Source: an uncultured Arenimonas sp. | GTDB lineage: Bacteria > Pseudomonadota > Gammaproteobacteria > Xanthomonadales > Xanthomonadaceae | Reading direction: 5' to 3' | DNA length: 17,656 nucleotides | Assembly: GCA_946480565.1 (NCBI GenBank) | Contig: CAMLKR010000033.1 | Location: 1-17,656, forward strand | In this document: piece after piece, positions 1-6,984 of the stretch | Layout: every line of letters begins with the position of its first letter | Position numbering within the stretch: position 1 is the first letter of the stretch | The notes under the pieces: generated by a model | The model's input: the letters and a program-made list of their open reading frames with translations, nothing else | Told to the model about the DNA's origin: nothing | Databases searched by the model: none | Translations under genes and position numbers: made by a program

Positions 1-146
1 AGCCGCGGCGCGGTGACGCGTGCCGGCGTCAGCCAGCCCGCGGTCCAGGCCAGGGTCAGGGCCAGGCCGCCAACGACGGCGCCGATGCCGGCATAGGGGA
101 TCAGGGGTTTCCAACGGGAGGGCGCCGGGGGCAAGGGATCGTTCAT
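1..146 (-). CDS. Membrane-anchored catalase-family peroxidase, N-terminal fragment (tentative)
   Basis: Partial gene running off the left edge; only the first 48 residues are visible. They show a short polar, proline-rich N-terminus, then one hydrophobic segment (about residues 15-34, rich in Gly, Ala, Val and Leu) and the sequence GWLTPARVTAPR. This arrangement, a single N-terminal anchor followed by a W-L-x-P-x-R linker, is familiar from the periplasmic catalase-family (SrpA-like) haem peroxidases of xanthomonads, where the haem domain would follow. No catalytic residue lies inside the window, so the assignment is by resemblance only. An in-frame ATG lies 12 bases further upstream (158). 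I prefer 146 because the residues after it match the expected start, but neither has a strong Shine-Dalgarno sequence. It is divergent from the Hint gene; the 290-base gap between them shows no other gene. Confidence 0.5.
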   Translation of the reverse strand, partial: MNDPLPPAPSRWKPLIPYAGIGAVVGGLALTLAWTAGWLTPARVTAPR

Positions 147-398
147 GGCCTGTCTCATCACGCGAAGCCGGCATTGAGCCATGGCCCGCGTTCGCCCCGG
201 GTGATGGATGGCGACTTACGATCGCGCCCGCCGCCTGTAGTTCGACACCGAATGTTCTGTACTGGGGTGCGATGGCCGGCTTCGACCCGAAGCAGACATT
301 TCCTTGAGCAGCACATCTACCCTCACGCCCATTTCAGGCGGTGGCTCGGCAGACGGTGGCCATCCCCGAGGCGACCGGGCGCCGGAGGTCATGAGATA

Positions 399-430
399 CT
401 TGGACAGGCGCTTCCGCCAAATTTCCAAGG
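399..430 (+). promoter_or_regulatory. Stem-loop covering the ribosome-binding site of the Hint gene
   Basis: CTTGG (399-403) can pair with CCAAG (425-429), and inside it GGCG (407-410) pairs with CGCC (415-418) around a CTTC loop. The likely Shine-Dalgarno sequence AAGG (427-430) lies six bases before the ATG at 437 and is mostly inside the outer stem. If formed in the mRNA, the structure would limit translation. The rest of 147-436 shows no convincing gene or strong promoter. Confidence 0.3.
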
Positions 431-436
431 TATTTC

Positions 437-1105
437 ATGAGCACGCCACGCCCTCCAGGCCTCGCCGCCGGCACTGCCGTACATACGCCGGAGGGCCTGC
501 GAGCTATTGAATCGCTGGTTGCCGGCGACGTCGTGCTCACCCCGTCCGGCGACGAGCGTATCGCGCTTCCGAAGGCTGTCACCAGCGTGTCGGGGCCGAT
601 CATGCGACCGGCGATGCGAGTGTCCTGCCGCGAGATGGACGGGGAGGACAGCTTCCGTCAGCTGGTGATCGTCGCTGGCGACCAGCCCTTTCATGTGACC
701 GGCGCCGTCGATGCCGATCCCGATTTCCCTCCGCCGCAAGGCTGGATCAAGGTGGGGCAAATTTTCTATGGCCAGATCCTCGGACGGGCTGCCGGGCCGG
801 GTGCCCACGTATCGTCCGTCGATCCAATCTGGCGCACCCGTTCCAATGGCATCGGCTGGATCGACCTTGACCGCGACTCGGAAGCGGGAACGACGATCGA
901 CATGCGGTCCACGCCTCCGCTCGAAGCACCGATAGTGCTGGGTGCCATGGCCGATTTTCCGGACGATGCATCGTTCATCGACCGCTACAACGATGAAGGC
1001 ATCGCTGAAGAGTGCGCGTACCAGTGCGCCATGTACGGTTTAGCCGTCGAGGATGGCGCGCCATTCCTGGTCGGTGAGAACGGGCTCGTCGTCGCGAGCG
1101 CATAG
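437..1105 (+). CDS. Stand-alone Hint-fold protein lacking all autoprocessing residues
   Basis: A 222-residue protein with the start and end blocks of a Hint (hedgehog/intein) domain of the kind found in polymorphic toxins. Block A is LAAGTAVHTPEGLRAIESL (residues 9-27), followed by GDVVL. Block B is VAGDQPFHV (79-87), followed by GWIKVGQIFYGQIL (102-115). The final block is YGLAVEDGAPFLVGENGLVV (200-219). These match the usual CxAGT, TPEHPFxV and VExxHxxxVGENGxLVHN patterns. The catalytic positions are changed: the nucleophile Cys is Gly8, the block B Thr and His are Ala80 and Gln83, and the terminal His-Asn is Ala220-Ser221. Splicing or self-cleavage is therefore not expected. No toxin or secretion domain is fused to it and no signal peptide is seen. 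AAGG lies six bases before the ATG. Codon use looks less GC-biased than in neighbouring genes, which may mean transfer. Its function is unknown. Confidence 0.7.
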   Translation: MSTPRPPGLAAGTAVHTPEGLRAIESLVAGDVVLTPSGDERIALPKAVTSVSGPIMRPAMRVSCREMDGEDSFRQLVIVAGDQPFHVTGAVDADPDFPPPQGWIKVGQIFYGQILGRAAGPGAHVSSVDPIWRTRSNGIGWIDLDRDSEAGTTIDMRSTPPLEAPIVLGAMADFPDDASFIDRYNDEGIAEECAYQCAMYGLAVEDGAPFLVGENGLVVASA

Positions 1106-1118
1106 CACTGATTAGAGC

Positions 1119-1141
1119 CGGCCGTCCGGGCGGTACGGCCG
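1119..1141 (+). terminator. Hairpin after the Hint gene, possible terminator
   Basis: CGGCCGT (1119-1125) pairs with ACGGCCG (1135-1141) around a nine-base loop, 13 bases after the stop codon. There is no T-run, so intrinsic termination is uncertain. Confidence 0.3.
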
Positions 1142-1172
1142 CCGAAGGCCCATGCATGCGTCGCGGATGTGC

Positions 1173-1202
1173 GACGTCCGCTTCTGGCCGAAAGCGGACC
1201 TC
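1173..1202. repeat. GTCCGCTT/AAGCGGAC inverted-repeat element
   Basis: GTCCGCTT (1176-1183) and AAGCGGAC (1192-1199) form a perfect eight-base inverted repeat around the loop CTGGCCGA. After one C/C mismatch it continues with GA/TC to 1173 and 1202. The sequence resembles a short palindromic element that I recall as dispersed in proteobacterial genomes, often leaving a spurious peptide like DVRFWPKAD in one frame, as it does here. It lies between convergent genes. Copy number cannot be seen from one window. Confidence 0.5.
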
Positions 1203-1225
1203 ACCCCAATCACCCCGACCGGCCT

Positions 1226-1243
1226 GACGGTTCGCCAACCGTC
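1226..1243 (-). terminator. Hairpin downstream of the MBL gene pair, possible terminator
   Basis: GACGGTT (1226-1232) and AACCGTC (1237-1243) form a perfect seven-base stem with a four-base loop, 25 bases past the stop codon of the minus-strand Tat-leader MBL gene. No T-run follows on either strand. Confidence 0.35.
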
Positions 1244-1268
1244 TGGAGGGGCGACCACAGGCGGGACC

Positions 1269-2135
1269 TCACGCCGCCCAGTCTACCCAGCCGCCGGGCG
1301 CGAGGACCTGGACCGAGACCGGCGTATCGCGGGCGGCTCGCTGCACCCGGCCGATCGGATCGTCGGTTTCGACGTATTCGGCCAGGCCGGTGATGCCGTA
1401 GTGGATGGGCACCAGGCGGCGGGCGCCGAGGATGGTCGCCGCGGCCACCGCCTGATCCGGCGTCAGCACGCCGGGCTGGCCGCTGACGGGTTTGCGCCAG
1501 CCGAAACGCGCGCCGTTGACCGGCAGGAAGGCGGCATCGAAGGGCCCGAAATGCCGGCCGATGCGCCACCAGTGCCCGTGCCAGAGCGTGTCGCCGCCGT
1601 GGAAGATGCGCCGGCCGCCGGCCGACACCACCCACGACACCTGCGGGTCGCCGTAACCGTCCGAAGCGGGCACCGGCGTGGCGGTGAAATCGCCCAGCAG
1701 CTGCGGTTCCCAGAGCGTGCTCGGTCGCGTGCGCGCAGGTTCCGGTACCGGGGATGGCGCCAGGCCGGCGGCATGCGCCAGCACGCCGCCGCCGCCCAGG
1801 ATCGCCGCGGCCGCCGACGGATCGAAATGGTCCGGATGCGCGTGCGTGATCAGCATGAAACGTTCGCCCACCGCATCGTCCACGGCGACCAGTGGGTCCT
1901 TCAGCGCCGGGCCCCAGGCCTGCGGATTGATCAGCGGGTCGATGAACAGCGTCGCGGCCGGCAGCTGCAGCCGGATGCCGGCCCAGGCAAGGCGCTGGAT
2001 GCGCAGGCCGGTCCCGGCCGTCGCCGCGCGCGTGGGTCCGCCGGGAAGAAGCGCCGCCGCGGCAAGGCCGGCGCTGCCGAGCAGGAACTTGCGGCGGTCG
2101 AGCCCGCGGTGGGAGGACGCGTCGTCGCGGCTCAT
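1269..2135 (-). CDS. Tat-exported metallo-beta-lactamase-fold hydrolase (UlaG-like)
   Basis: 288 residues. The N-terminus has a twin-arginine leader: DRRKFLLG (residues 13-20, Arg14-Arg15), then an Ala/Gly/Leu-rich hydrophobic core and a likely cut near Arg-Ala-Ala, so the mature enzyme is probably periplasmic. The body is an MBL fold of the UlaG/Lactamase_B_2 type: FIDP near residue 64, the metal motif THAHPDHFD (His98, His100, Asp102, His103), FHGGDT (Asp182) and PIHYG (His245). The position where this family often has another His reads PASDGYGDPQ, as in part of the family. The substrate is unknown. The ATG at 2135 overlaps the stop of the upstream MBL gene in an ATGA, which indicates translational coupling and fixes the start. 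An in-frame extension to 2219 would run far into that gene and displace the Tat leader. Confidence 0.85.
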   Translation of the reverse strand: MSRDDASSHRGLDRRKFLLGSAGLAAAALLPGGPTRAATAGTGLRIQRLAWAGIRLQLPAATLFIDPLINPQAWGPALKDPLVAVDDAVGERFMLITHAHPDHFDPSAAAAILGGGGVLAHAAGLAPSPVPEPARTRPSTLWEPQLLGDFTATPVPASDGYGDPQVSWVVSAGGRRIFHGGDTLWHGHWWRIGRHFGPFDAAFLPVNGARFGWRKPVSGQPGVLTPDQAVAAATILGARRLVPIHYGITGLAEYVETDDPIGRVQRAARDTPVSVQVLAPGGWVDWAA

Positions 2136-2956
2136 GCGCGGGCCCCGCGAGCCGCGATCGCGGCATCGAGTTCGAAGGTCGACTGCGCGACGATGACCTC
2201 GAGGTTGCGCTGGTGCCACTCGCGCTCGAAGGGCGTGGCTTCGACTTCCGGCGCCAGGCAGGTTTCGATGGCGATCGCGGCGATGCGGGCTTCGGCTTCC
2301 GCTGGCGTCGATCCGGCGCGGATCCGGATCACCGTGTCCTGCAGCTGGTCCAGGTAGTGGGTAGCGTTGTCGAGCACGCGCGCGGGGAAGCGGCCCATGT
2401 GGCCGCCGATGATGGTGCCGCGGCCCAGCTGGCGGATGCGGGCGATCGCGCCGCGGATCATCGCGGGGTCGGCCTTGGACAGGTAGACGATATTGCCGAC
2501 GATGTTGTCGCCGGCGCAGGCCAGGTCGGCGGTGGGCACGTCGACGCAGAGGTGGTCGACGGTCTTGCCGGGGTTGTGGTGCAGGATCACGACGTGCCGG
2601 CCCCAGTTCAGGCGCATGGCGCCGTCGAACTGGATGTTCGGCACGCGGTAGAGCGTGTCGTCGCGCCGGTTCTGCGACAGGAAACCATGGCGGTGCAGCC
2701 GGTGCGCGATGACCAGCGCCTCCGGGAACAGCGACAGGCCGGCGATGTGGTCGCCCATGTAGTGGGTCGCGGCGATCAGGCGCACGGTCTTGCCCATCTG
2801 GCCGCAGAGCACGCCGCGCATCCGGGCGGCGTCGTCCAGGCTGCCCAGCGCGTCGACCAGCAGCACGTCGTCGCCGTCGAGGAAAGCGGTCGCGACCGAT
2901 TCATGGTCGTCGCCGACGAACATTAGAACGTCGGGATGCAGCGCTTCGTATCTCAT
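2132..2956 (-). CDS. MBL-fold protein with a non-standard metal site
   Basis: 274 residues, no signal peptide, so probably cytosolic. The fold is that of glyoxalase II-like MBL proteins: MFVGDD near the N-terminus, VLLVDALGS (residues 31-39), THYMGDHIAGLSLFP (64-78), HNPGKTVDHL (127-136), CAGDN (147-151) and GGHMGRF (184-190). Compared with HxHxDH...PGHT...GD...H, the second His of the first motif is Met67 and the His of PGHT is Lys131. His65, Asp69, His70, Asp150 and His186 remain. Metal binding or chemistry may therefore differ from the standard dizinc enzymes. I chose ATG at 2956 because the family-like sequence begins there; a TTG at 3013 would add a basic tail without homology-like features. 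It is first in a two-gene unit with the Tat-leader MBL gene and divergent from a LysR gene, its likely regulator. Confidence 0.8.
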   Translation of the reverse strand: MRYEALHPDVLMFVGDDHESVATAFLDGDDVLLVDALGSLDDAARMRGVLCGQMGKTVRLIAATHYMGDHIAGLSLFPEALVIAHRLHRHGFLSQNRRDDTLYRVPNIQFDGAMRLNWGRHVVILHHNPGKTVDHLCVDVPTADLACAGDNIVGNIVYLSKADPAMIRGAIARIRQLGRGTIIGGHMGRFPARVLDNATHYLDQLQDTVIRIRAGSTPAEAEARIAAIAIETCLAPEVEATPFEREWHQRNLEVIVAQSTFELDAAIAARGARA

Positions 2957-3091
2957 GCCGGGCCACCGTTGTTTCAATGGCGGGATGATCTGCAGCGCCC
3001 GCCGCGGCGACAAACGACAAGTTTTCGCATCCGCATTAGAAAAAATAACTTGTTACGATGCGGCCCAACCCACCGCCCGCCCGAGGCGCCC
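2957..3091. promoter_or_regulatory. Divergent promoter/operator region, MBL pair and lysR
   Basis: This 135-base gap contains the only AT-rich patch nearby (about 3011-3058). It holds an inverted repeat, ACAAGTT (3017-3023) and AACTTGT (3047-3053), with 23 bases between the arms, and an A-rich tract (3038-3048). LysR-type proteins usually bind dyads in such shared regions, so it is the best candidate operator. No clear -10/-35 pair could be fixed. Confidence 0.45.
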
Positions 3092-3997
3092 GTGAAGCCC
3101 CGCCACGCCGTTCCGCTCACCGCGCTGCGGGCCTTCGAAGCGGCCGCGCGCCACCTCAGCTTCCGGGCCGCCGCCGCGGAACTGTTCGTCACCCCGGCCG
3201 CGGTCAGCCACCAGGTGAAGCGCCTCGAGGCCTATCTGGGCGTGAGCCTGTTCCATCGCGGCCACCGCGTGGTCGAGCTGACCGGCGAAGGCAAGACCCT
3301 GGCCGCCTCGCTCGGCGACCTGTTCGGCCAGCTGGACCGCGCGCTGGACCAGGTGGGCGCGCCGGCCGCCGCGACCCTGCGCATCAGCACCATGGAATCC
3401 TTCGCCGCCAAATGGCTGGCGCCGCGCCTGCACCGCCTGCATCGCGCACACCCCGAGCTGAAGCTGCACATTCACACCGGCAACCAGCACGCCAACTTCG
3501 CCCGCGACGGCATCGACGTCGCGATCCGCTACGGCCCCGGCGGCTACACCGACGCCCACGCCGAGCGCCTGATGGACGCTCCGGTCTTCCCGGTCTGCGC
3601 GCCTTCACTGATCGGCGAAGGCCACCCATCGCTGGCCCACCCCGACGACCTGTCGCGCCACACCCTGCTGCACGACCAGAGCGCCACCGGCCGCCCCGGC
3701 GTACCGGACTGGAGCGCCTGGCTGAAAGCCGCCGGCGCCACGCAGGTGGACGCGAGCCGCGGCCCGGTGTTCGCCAGCATCTACCTGGCGCAGGAAGCCG
3801 CGGTGGCCGGCCATGGCGTGGCGCTGGGCGTGGGGCCGCTGGTTGAGGAGGACCTGCAAAGCGGCCGGCTGGTCAGGCCGTTTGGGCTGGCAGTCGACAA
3901 TGTCTACGCGTTCTGGATCGTGCGTGGGCCGCGTGCCGAAGGCAATCCGGCGATCGACGCCTTCAGCGATTGGCTGCGAATGGAAGCGGCGCGCTGA
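3092..3997 (+). CDS. LysR-family transcriptional regulator (GcvA-like), divergent from MBL genes
   Basis: 301 residues. The N-terminal winged helix-turn-helix begins LTALRAFEAAARHLSFRAAA and continues with AELFVTPAAVSHQVKRLEA and LGVSLFHR, closest in style to the GcvA/AmpR group of LysR regulators. The rest is a substrate-binding co-inducer domain (from about residue 90), with DVAIRYGPG near the middle and a GVALGVGPLVEEDL segment near the end. The start is taken as GTG at 3092, with GAGG (3083-3086) five bases upstream, because the conserved HTH begins about eight residues later. The longer open frame to 2936 crosses the promoter region and overlaps the divergent gene. It shares its upstream region with the MBL pair, so it probably controls them and itself. 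The effector is unknown. Confidence 0.9.
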   Translation: MKPRHAVPLTALRAFEAAARHLSFRAAAAELFVTPAAVSHQVKRLEAYLGVSLFHRGHRVVELTGEGKTLAASLGDLFGQLDRALDQVGAPAAATLRISTMESFAAKWLAPRLHRLHRAHPELKLHIHTGNQHANFARDGIDVAIRYGPGGYTDAHAERLMDAPVFPVCAPSLIGEGHPSLAHPDDLSRHTLLHDQSATGRPGVPDWSAWLKAAGATQVDASRGPVFASIYLAQEAAVAGHGVALGVGPLVEEDLQSGRLVRPFGLAVDNVYAFWIVRGPRAEGNPAIDAFSDWLRMEAAR

Positions 3998-4005
3998 TCC
4001 AGGCC

Positions 4006-4025
4006 AAGGCTGATCGGATCGCCTT
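4006..4025. terminator. Possible bidirectional terminator between convergent lysR genes
   Basis: AAGGC (4006-4010) pairs with GCCTT (4021-4025) in the 32-base gap between two convergent genes, with a T following on the plus strand. The inner bases can extend the stem with a bulge. The stem is short and the T-tract minimal, so support is weak. Confidence 0.25.
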
Positions 4026-4029
4026 TACG

Positions 4030-4950
4030 TCAGGCGTGCGTTTCATGCAGGTAGGAGAGAAGGCCCGATCGCAGCAGGCGCGCTGCGGGCCCCAGCGGCT
4101 GATCACGACGATGGGCGAGATACGCCTCCAGGTCGACGCGTCCCTGGCGCCCCAGGGCCGAAACGTCCAGCCGCCTGAGCCGGCCTCGCGCCAGGTCTTC
4201 CTCCACCGCCCACAGGGGCAGCCGTCCCCAGCCCAGCCCTTCGCTGATCATGGCCTGCTTCACGTCCTGGCCCGCGACACGCCATGTTCCTGGCGACAGC
4301 ACGCCGAAGTCCTTGCCGGCGGTTTGCGCCGAAGTGTCCTCGAGCACGATCTGCAGATGCCCGGCCAGCTCGGCCGGGTCAACGGGCCGGGGCTTGTCCT
4401 GGCCTGCGGCCAGGGGATGGTGCGCGGCCACCACTACGACAAAGGGCACCGGTGACAGCGCTTCGAGCTGGATCTGCGGCTCCCGGAACTCCTCGCCGAC
4501 CGTGATCGCCAGGGTGCAGCGGCCATCGCGGAGGGCCGCGAGCGGCTCACCCAGGGGCGCGGTGCGAAGGTGCACGGCGACGGAAGGATAGGTCTCGCGC
4601 AGCATCCGCAATGCATGCGCCACGGCCTTCAAGGGAAAGAGGGTGTCCACCACCAGGGAAACACCGAGCTCGACGCCTTCCCCCATGCCGCGGGCGCGGG
4701 CGCGCATCGCGTCCATCCTGAGCAGGATCGCCTTCGCGTCGGCGAGCAGGGCGCGGCCTTCCGGCGTCATCTCCGGGCGGCGACCGGACCGGTCGAACAG
4801 CACGACGCCCAGCTGGGCCTCCAGCGTCGCGATGGCGTGGCTCACGGCGGACTGCACCCGGCGTATGCGCTTGGCGGCCGAGCGGAAGCTGCCCGTTTCG
4901 GCGACGGCAACCAGAACACGCAACTGATCCAGGGTAAGGCCATCCAGCAT
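4030..4950 (-). CDS. LysR-family transcriptional regulator, divergent from wrbA
   Basis: 306 residues, a normal LysR length. The HTH reads LTLDQLRVLVAVAETGSF followed by SAAKRIRRVQSAVSHAIATL and LGVVLFDRSGRRPEMTPEG, all within the first 70 residues. The co-inducer domain follows from about residue 93 (LGVSLVVDTLFPL), with LAITVGEEF and a QAMISEGLGWGRLP segment typical of the fold. The ATG at 4950 begins directly at the conserved MLDGLTLDQL; there is no strong Shine-Dalgarno sequence. It lies back to back with the wrbA-MFS pair, so it most likely senses a quinone, nitro compound or other small molecule and controls that pair. This role is inferred from the arrangement; the ligand cannot be read from the sequence. 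Confidence 0.9.
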   Translation of the reverse strand: MLDGLTLDQLRVLVAVAETGSFRSAAKRIRRVQSAVSHAIATLEAQLGVVLFDRSGRRPEMTPEGRALLADAKAILLRMDAMRARARGMGEGVELGVSLVVDTLFPLKAVAHALRMLRETYPSVAVHLRTAPLGEPLAALRDGRCTLAITVGEEFREPQIQLEALSPVPFVVVVAAHHPLAAGQDKPRPVDPAELAGHLQIVLEDTSAQTAGKDFGVLSPGTWRVAGQDVKQAMISEGLGWGRLPLWAVEEDLARGRLRRLDVSALGRQGRVDLEAYLAHRRDQPLGPAARLLRSGLLSYLHETHA

Positions 4951-4958
4951 GATCTATT

Positions 4959-4972
4959 CGTTCGATCAAACG
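4959..4972. promoter_or_regulatory. Candidate LysR operator between lysR and wrbA
   Basis: CGTTCGATCAAACG is a 14-base dyad centred on GATC with six of seven base pairs matching (only C4963/A4968 fails). It sits nine bases upstream of the lysR start, in the 96-base shared upstream region of lysR and wrbA, as expected for an autoregulatory LysR site. Promoter elements could not be assigned clearly. Confidence 0.4.
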
Positions 4973-5046
4973 ATGCAAAAGATTAGCACTTCCGCTGATC
5001 GGTAGCGGCTGCGAAGGTGGCGGCCCCGACCCACCGGAGACCTCTC

Positions 5047-5679
5047 ATGCCCAAGATCCTGGTGCTGTACTACTCGGCCTACGGCCACGTCGAAACGATG
5101 GCGAGAGCGGTCGCCGCCGGCGCACGTGAAGCCGGGGCCGACGTGGTGGTCAAGCGGGTGCCGGAGCTGGTTCCGGAGAAGGTGGCCCTCACCGCGGGCT
5201 ACAAGACCGACCAGGACGCGCCGGTCGCGACGGTGGCGGAACTGCCGGAGTACGACGCGATCATCATCGGCACGCCCACGCGCTACGGCAACATGGCCGC
5301 GCAGATGAAGAATTTCCTCGACCAGACCGGCGGGCTCTGGTCCCGGGATGCCCTGGTTGGAAAGGTGGGCAGTGCGTTCACCTCCACGGGCAGCCAGCAC
5401 GGCGGTCAGGAGACCACGCTGCAGTCCACCCACACCGTGCTGCTGCATCTGGGCATGGTGATCGTGGGCTTGCCCTATTCGTTCAAGGGGCAATTGTTGA
5501 TGCGCGAAGTCACGGGCGGCACGCCTTACGGCGCGTCCACCCTTGCCGACGGAGACGACGGCGCTGATCGCCAGCCGTCCGAGAACGAACTCGACGGCGC
5601 CAGGTTCCAGGGCCGGCATGTCGCACGGATCGCGGCAGCGCTGAAGCATGGCGCCCCGCAGGCGGCTTCGACACCATGA
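5047..5679 (+). CDS. wrbA: NAD(P)H:quinone oxidoreductase, WrbA type
   Basis: 210 residues, close to the usual 198-200 of WrbA with a slightly longer tail. WrbA is a tetrameric FMN flavodoxin-like enzyme that reduces quinones by two electrons to hydroquinones, avoiding semiquinone radicals. Seen here: the FMN phosphate loop [14 protein letters not shown] (residues 6-19), the [19 protein letters not shown] segment (75-93) that lines the flavin, and [12 protein letters not shown] (113-124), all WrbA hallmarks. The start at 5047 has GGAGA (5036-5040) six bases upstream; a TTG- or GTG-type extension to 5017 has no such site. The stop overlaps the MFS start in an ATGA, so the two are translationally coupled. 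A divergent LysR gene is the likely regulator. The gene symbol is by family. Confidence 0.93.
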   Translation: MPKILVLYYSAYGHVETMARAVAAGAREAGADVVVKRVPELVPEKVALTAGYKTDQDAPVATVAELPEYDAIIIGTPTRYGNMAAQMKNFLDQTGGLWSRDALVGKVGSAFTSTGSQHGGQETTLQSTHTVLLHLGMVIVGLPYSFKGQLLMREVTGGTPYGASTLADGDDGADRQPSENELDGARFQGRHVARIAAALKHGAPQAASTP

Positions 5680-6941
5680 CCCGTACCCTCGGCGCGTTGG
5701 GCGTCGTGCCTCCGCGGGCCGCAGACAACAACATCGCGCTGGTCCTGGTGATCGGTGCCGGCATCGTCTCCGCCTTCCAGGTCGGCAAGGCCCCGGTCGC
5801 GCTGCAGTCCTTGCGCCTCGACCTGGGTGCCGGCCTGGGCGCCGTGTCCTGGGTACTGTCGGCATTCGCACTGGTGGGCGCTGTCACAAGCCTCCTGGTC
5901 GGTGCGGTGTCTGACCGCATCCACGCCCGGCAAACGGTCGTCGCCGGACTGGCCATGCAGGCGCTCGGGTCGGCGCTGGGTGCACTGGCGCCCGGGCTGC
6001 CCACGTTGCTGGCCACGCGCGCATTGGAGGGGCTGGGATTCCTTGCCGTCACGGTGGCTGCCCCGGCCATGGTGGTCGCTTCGACGGCGCCTGCGTCCAG
6101 GGAAAAGGCATTCGCCGCATGGGCCACGTTCATGCCGGTCGGCATGGCGGCCGTCATGCTGGCCGCGCCCTGGCTGCGGGAGCTGGGCTGGCGCGGCCTG
6201 TGGTGGGGGAATGCGGCGCTGCTCGCAGGATATGCGGCGGCATTCACGGTCGGCACGCGACGATTGAACGACGAGACCGCGCGCGAAATGCACCCCGGGG
6301 GATTGCCCGGCGGACTGAAGGAAACGCTGCGATCGGGGGGCGCCTGGTTCCTGGCGGGCCAGTTCTGCGCCTACACCGCCGTGTTCTTCGCGCTGTTCGG
6401 CTTCCTGCCCACCCTGCTCGCGGATCGTCTCGGAGTGGGTGAAGGAGCCGCCGGCATGCTGAGCGCGATCGCGGTGGGCGCCGGCGCGGCCGGCTGCATC
6501 GCCTGCGGTGTCCTGCTGCGGCGGGGCCACCATGCGGCGCATCTGCTGGTGACCGGGTTCTCGATCATCGCGCTGTGCAGCGCGGGCATCCTGCTGTTGC
6601 CGCTGCCGGGTGAAGTCGCCTATGCGCTCTGCGTGATCTTCTCGTTCGGGGGCGCGTTCATCCCGGTCGTGCTCTTCGATGCCGCGCCGCGGCTGGCCAC
6701 GCGGCCATCGCAGCTAGGCGCCGTGGTCGGACTGGCGACCCAGGGCAACAACCTGGGCATCGTCATCGGGCCGGTTGCGGCGGGCGCCATCGCCAGCCAC
6801 GCGGGCTGGCCGTGGGTGGCGCCGCCCTTGATCGGGATCGCACTGCTGGCGGCCATCGGGGCCCACCTGTACCGACACCGCCTGCAGCGGGCCGATGGCC
6901 AGGGCCACCGCACCGTTGGAGCGCCGCACGTCGGCAGATAG
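5676..6941 (+). CDS. Major facilitator superfamily transporter (probable efflux pump)
   Basis: 421 residues with about twelve hydrophobic segments spread along the whole length and a central polar loop near residues 190-215, the standard MFS layout. The motif A-like loop between helices 2 and 3 reads [10 protein letters not shown] (residues 76-85, Asp80 and Arg81 in the expected places). The first 18 residues are polar. The start overlaps the wrbA stop (ATGA), so reductase and transporter are made together. A plausible reading is that WrbA reduces a quinone or similar compound and this protein exports it or a related compound. The substrate is inferred from context only. The CynX/drug-efflux style of sequence gives no firm substrate class. 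Transcription converges with the hybrid kinase gene. Confidence 0.88.
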   Translation: MTRTLGALGVVPPRAADNNIALVLVIGAGIVSAFQVGKAPVALQSLRLDLGAGLGAVSWVLSAFALVGAVTSLLVGAVSDRIHARQTVVAGLAMQALGSALGALAPGLPTLLATRALEGLGFLAVTVAAPAMVVASTAPASREKAFAAWATFMPVGMAAVMLAAPWLRELGWRGLWWGNAALLAGYAAAFTVGTRRLNDETAREMHPGGLPGGLKETLRSGGAWFLAGQFCAYTAVFFALFGFLPTLLADRLGVGEGAAGMLSAIAVGAGAAGCIACGVLLRRGHHAAHLLVTGFSIIALCSAGILLLPLPGEVAYALCVIFSFGGAFIPVVLFDAAPRLATRPSQLGAVVGLATQGNNLGIVIGPVAAGAIASHAGWPWVAPPLIGIALLAAIGAHLYRHRLQRADGQGHRTVGAPHVGR

Positions 6942-6948
6942 CACGTCC

Positions 6949-6963
6949 AGGCTTCGAAAGCCT
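6949..6963. terminator. Hairpin between the convergent MFS and kinase genes
   Basis: AGGCTT (6949-6954) and AAGCCT (6958-6963) make a perfect six-base stem with a three-base loop, eight bases after the MFS stop codon and 21 bases beyond the kinase stop on the other strand. Its position suits a bidirectional terminator, but there is no T-run. Confidence 0.35.
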
Positions 6964-6984
6964 TCCCAAGGCCGGCATCGCCCC

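Noticed and set aside
304..510. A 68-codon plus-strand open frame before the Hint gene
   Set aside because: It starts with TTG without a ribosome-binding site, overlaps the Hint start in another frame and has no recognisable features.
437..1105. An active intein or a toxin-immunity cassette
   Set aside because: There is no nucleophile Cys/Ser or terminal Asn, no fused toxin domain, and no adjacent immunity-like small gene. Only the inactive Hint fold is supported.
1152..2357. A 401-codon plus-strand open frame opposite the Tat-leader MBL gene
   Set aside because: It is an antisense shadow; the minus-strand frame carries the Tat leader and the HAHPDH motif. Its first residues only reflect the inverted repeat at 1173-1202.
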